The notes under the pieces: model-generated
Told to the model about the DNA's origin: nothing
Database searches by the model: none
The model's input: the letters and a program-made list of their open reading frames with translations, nothing else
Made by a program: the position numbers and the translations under genes
Shown here: piece after piece, positions 43,524-45,788 of the stretch
Position numbering within the stretch: position 1 is the first letter of the stretch
Layout of the letters: the number at the start of each line of letters is the position of its first letter
Origin: Flavobacteriaceae bacterium
Lineage (GTDB): Bacteria > Bacteroidota > Bacteroidia > UKL13-3
Assembly (NCBI GenBank): GCA_009693575.1
Contig: SHWZ01000018.1
Coordinates: forward strand, 1-45,788
Reading direction: 5' to 3'
Length of the DNA: 45,788 bases

Positions 43524-44546
43524 ATGTCTAAAATACTCGTAACAGGCGGTACAGGATACATTGGTAGCCATGCAGTAGTGGAACTGCAAGCGAGAGGCCA
43601 CGAAGTTTTCATTATAGACAACCTAAGCAACAGCTATGAATCTGTAATTTCCGCTATTGAAATAATAAACGGAACTAAGCCTCACTTCTGCCTTCTTGAC
43701 ATTTGTGATGCTGAAAATTTGAATGTATATTTTAAAGAAAATGGGCCCTTTGATGCAGTAGTGCATTTCGCGGCTTACAAAGCCGTGGGAGAAAGCGTAG
43801 AGCATCCATTGAAATATTATCGAAACAATGTCCAAGGCATGACCAACTTGTTGGAAGCTATGCAGCAAACTGGAAGCAAAAACTTAGTTTTCTCGTCGTC
43901 GTGCAGCGTGTATGGCAATGCCACCATCTTACCCGTGACTGAACAGACACCTCTGAAGAAGGCTGAATCTCCATACGGGAATACGAAAGTAATTTGCGAA
44001 GCCATCATTGAAGATGTGAGCAAAACAGGGATATTGAAGGCTATTTCCTTGCGTTATTTCAACCCTGTTGGTGCTCACCCAAGTGCTTTGATTGGTGAAT
44101 TGCCGATTGGAGTTCCAAATAATCTTGTACCAGTGATAACACAAACCGCTGCAGGTCTTAGGAATGAACTAACTGTATACGGCAACGACTACACCACGAT
44201 TGATGGGACTTGCATCCGTGACTATATTCATGTGATTGATTTGGCCAAGGCACATGTGAAAGCTGTAGAAAGGCTTTTAGGCAATAAAAATGAGGATGTC
44301 TGCGAAATATTTAACCTAGGCAGTGGCACAGGAAGCAGTGTATTGCAGGCCATCACGGCATTCGAAGAAAGTACAGGAGAGAAGCTGAACTGGCAGATGG
44401 GGCCTCGCAGGGCGGGTGATGTGGTGCAGATATGGAGCGACTGTGAAAAGAGCAACAATATACTTGGTTGGAAAACGGAACTGAGCATACACGATGCTAT
44501 GAAAACTGCTTGGGAGTGGCAAAAGCGGTTAATAAAAAATAAATAG
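43524..44546 (+). CDS. galE: UDP-glucose 4-epimerase
   Basis: GalE interconverts UDP-glucose and UDP-galactose using bound NAD. The 340-residue short-chain dehydrogenase has the Rossmann motif VTGGTGYIGSHAVVEL, HFAAYKAVGESVEHPLKYY, the Ser-rich VFSSSCSVYGN, the catalytic Tyr and Lys in ESPYGNTK and ISLRYFNPVGAHPSALIGE. It ends in WEWQKRLIKNK, a normal length. It is 26 bp ahead of rfbB in the same direction. Product use is probably surface polysaccharide or lipopolysaccharide. Confidence 0.95.
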   Translation: MSKILVTGGTGYIGSHAVVELQARGHEVFIIDNLSNSYESVISAIEIINGTKPHFCLLDICDAENLNVYFKENGPFDAVVHFAAYKAVGESVEHPLKYYRNNVQGMTNLLEAMQQTGSKNLVFSSSCSVYGNATILPVTEQTPLKKAESPYGNTKVICEAIIEDVSKTGILKAISLRYFNPVGAHPSALIGELPIGVPNNLVPVITQTAAGLRNELTVYGNDYTTIDGTCIRDYIHVIDLAKAHVKAVERLLGNKNEDVCEIFNLGSGTGSSVLQAITAFEESTGEKLNWQMGPRRAGDVVQIWSDCEKSNNILGWKTELSIHDAMKTAWEWQKRLIKNK

Positions 44547-44572
44547 GCAATAATCAGTAGACAATAAAGAGC

Positions 44573-45628
44573 ATGAAACTTATAATAACAGGTGGGGCAG
44601 GCTTCATAGGCTCACATGTGGTGAGGATATTTGTGAACAAATATCCCCATTACACCATTATCAATCTGGACAAGCTGACCTACGCTGGAAACCTTCAAAA
44701 CTTGCAGGATTTGGAGCAACAGCCAAATTACCGCTTCATCAAAGCCGACATCGCCAACCGAGAGAATATATTCAAAATATTTGAGGAAGAAAAGCCAGAT
44801 AGTGTAATCCACCTCGCTGCCGAAAGCCACGTGGATCGCAGCATAAGAAACCCACTGGAGTTTGTGACCACCAATGTTATAGGTACTGTGAACCTGCTGG
44901 ATGCAGCTAGAAGTATTTGGCAACCCCTCGACTCCGCACAGGGTGGCAACTGCTTTTACCACGTTTCCACCGATGAAGTATATGGAAGTTTAGGCGATGA
45001 AGGCAAGTTCACCGAGCAAACTGCTTACGATCCACATTCACCCTACTCTGCCTCCAAAGCCGCCAGCGACCATTTTGTGCGTGCTTACTATGATACTTTC
45101 AAAATGCCAGTAAAATTGAGCAATTGCAGTAACAATTTTGGCTCCCACCATTTCCCCGAGAAACTGATTCCGTTGTGTATTCACAATATAAAAAACGGTA
45201 AGCCGCTGCCCATTTATGGCAAAGGCGAAAACATACGCGACTGGCTGTGGGTCGAGGATCATGCCCGTGCGATTGATGCTATTTTTCACAACGGAAAGGT
45301 AGGCGACACATACAACATTGGCGGCAACAACGAATGGAAAAACATAGACCTGGTGAAGTTGCTCTGCGACATTATGGACGAGAAATTGGGACATGCCGCA
45401 GGCGAATCAGCCCAACTAATTACCTACGTTACCGACCGTGCCGGCCACGATTTCCGGTACGCCATTGACTCCTCAAAACTGCAAACTGGCCTTGGCTGGC
45501 AGCCCACTTCCGACTTCAGGAAAGCCCTCGCCGACACCGCCCAATGGTACCTCGACAATGAAGAATGGCTGAATAACGTTACCAGTGGCGAATACCTGAA
45601 ATACTACGAAGAACAGTATAGTAGGTGA
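44573..45628 (+). CDS. rfbB: dTDP-glucose 4,6-dehydratase
   Basis: RfbB turns dTDP-glucose into dTDP-4-keto-6-deoxyglucose, the branch point to rhamnose and other deoxysugars. The 351-residue enzyme has ITGGAGFIGSHVVRIFVNKY, HLAAESHVDRSIRNPLEFV, the active-site FYHVSTDEVYGSLGDEG, the catalytic Tyr and Lys in SPYSASKAASDHFVRAYYDT, and RDWLWVEDHARAIDAIFHN. The genes for the remaining rhamnose steps (rfbA, rfbC, rfbD) are not in the window and may follow to the right. The coding sequence ends before a folded repeat. Confidence 0.95.
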   Translation: MKLIITGGAGFIGSHVVRIFVNKYPHYTIINLDKLTYAGNLQNLQDLEQQPNYRFIKADIANRENIFKIFEEEKPDSVIHLAAESHVDRSIRNPLEFVTTNVIGTVNLLDAARSIWQPLDSAQGGNCFYHVSTDEVYGSLGDEGKFTEQTAYDPHSPYSASKAASDHFVRAYYDTFKMPVKLSNCSNNFGSHHFPEKLIPLCIHNIKNGKPLPIYGKGENIRDWLWVEDHARAIDAIFHNGKVGDTYNIGGNNEWKNIDLVKLLCDIMDEKLGHAAGESAQLITYVTDRAGHDFRYAIDSSKLQTGLGWQPTSDFRKALADTAQWYLDNEEWLNNVTSGEYLKYYEEQYSR

Positions 45629-45650
45629 GCTAAATAGCTGAAAAAAAAAT

Positions 45651-45743
45651 GGGCGGTGCCCCCCGTGGAAACAAAAATACAACGGGGGTCGGGCTGTACG
45701 CTTTGTCTCGTCCCGATAGCTATCGGGACAAGACAGTAGGCCC
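45651..45743. repeat. Folded Bacteroidota-type intergenic repeat
   Basis: The segment can fold into nested stems. CCCCCGT (45660-45666) pairs with ACGGGGG (45682-45688). TGTCT (45704-45708) with AGACA (45731-45735) encloses a perfect TCCCGATAGCTATCGGGA palindrome (45711-45728). The outer GGGC (45651) can pair with GCCC (45740-45743), giving a three-way-junction shape. The GGGTCGGGCTGTACGCT block and the cccgatagctatcggga palindrome resemble repeats I remember from other Bacteroidota intergenic regions, but I could not search. It follows rfbB by about 22 bp. Confidence 0.55.
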
Positions 45744-45751
45744 TCAATTAA

Positions 45752-45780
45752 AAAGGGATTGCTGCCAAAAGCAACCCTTT
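45752..45780. terminator. Possible terminator hairpin at the right edge
   Basis: AAAGGG with TTGC (45752-45762, one bulged base) pairs with GCAA and CCCTTT (45771-45780) around an 8-nt loop. It lacks a long T-run on the plus strand, so it could instead end a minus-strand gene outside the window. Confidence 0.45.
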
Positions 45781-45788
45781 GCCTAATT

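Noticed and set aside
1-45788. CRISPR arrays, prophage genes and IS transposases
   Set aside because: I saw no regularly spaced direct repeats, no integrase or structural phage genes and no transposase reading frame on either strand.

Overview
This window comes from a member of the Bacteroidota, most likely a gliding or secreting lineage near Chitinophagales or Sphingobacteriales. The evidence is a complete type IX secretion core (porP-gldK-gldL-gldM-gldN), T9SS substrates with both type A and type B C-terminal sorting domains, porD next to coaBC, a Bacteroidota-type omega subunit, and TAnnTTTG promoter boxes placed very close to start codons. Apart from a few small patches it is an ordinary, densely coded chromosomal region. 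I see no prophage, transposase, integrase or CRISPR array.

Layout. 1-3712: the start of a divergent receptor-like gene, the catalytic subunit of methylmalonyl-CoA mutase, a T9SS type A exported protein and a small exported protein. 3799-7149: bamD-rpoZ-coaBC-porD, an envelope and core-metabolism run. 7229-10722: an AT-rich membrane protein, a VIT1/CCC1 metal transporter, a C1 aminopeptidase and ribD, closed by a strong hairpin shared with gldN. 10776-19764 (minus): acyl-CoA dehydrogenase, DUF4271 protein and hemD, then porP, then gldKLMN behind its own promoter. 19835-21565: a BamA/TamA-like outer-membrane protein transcribed divergently from the acyl-CoA dehydrogenase.

21600-25682 (minus apart from a gene graveyard): rlmH, a hicAB toxin-antitoxin pair with a palindromic operator over its promoter, and clpC. 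25976-28138: rpoN (sigma-54) and a SUKH-like protein. 28210-32028: an orphan T9SS sorting-domain fragment, fabI, a small membrane protein and a prolyl oligopeptidase. 32078-39091: a symmetric palindromic repeat, then on the minus strand a giant T9SS type B surface protein, a coiled-coil protein, zapA and rny. 39312-45788: tRNA-Arg(CCG), two rhomboids, a membrane-anchored EEP hydrolase, manC, galE and rfbB (nucleotide-sugar synthesis), and a folded repeat at the window end.

How the genes work together: much of the window concerns the cell envelope. PorP, GldK, GldL, GldM, GldN and PorD build or power the T9SS that would export the proteins at 1975 and 34667. BamD and the BamA-like protein serve outer-membrane assembly. 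ManC, GalE and RfbB supply sugars for surface polysaccharide. The best unexplained signals are two decayed T9SS or barrel gene tails between intact genes, the inverted double-palindrome element at 32078-32257, the hicAB operator, and the recurrent near-leaderless promoter layout. I did not find a convincing wholly new multi-gene system.
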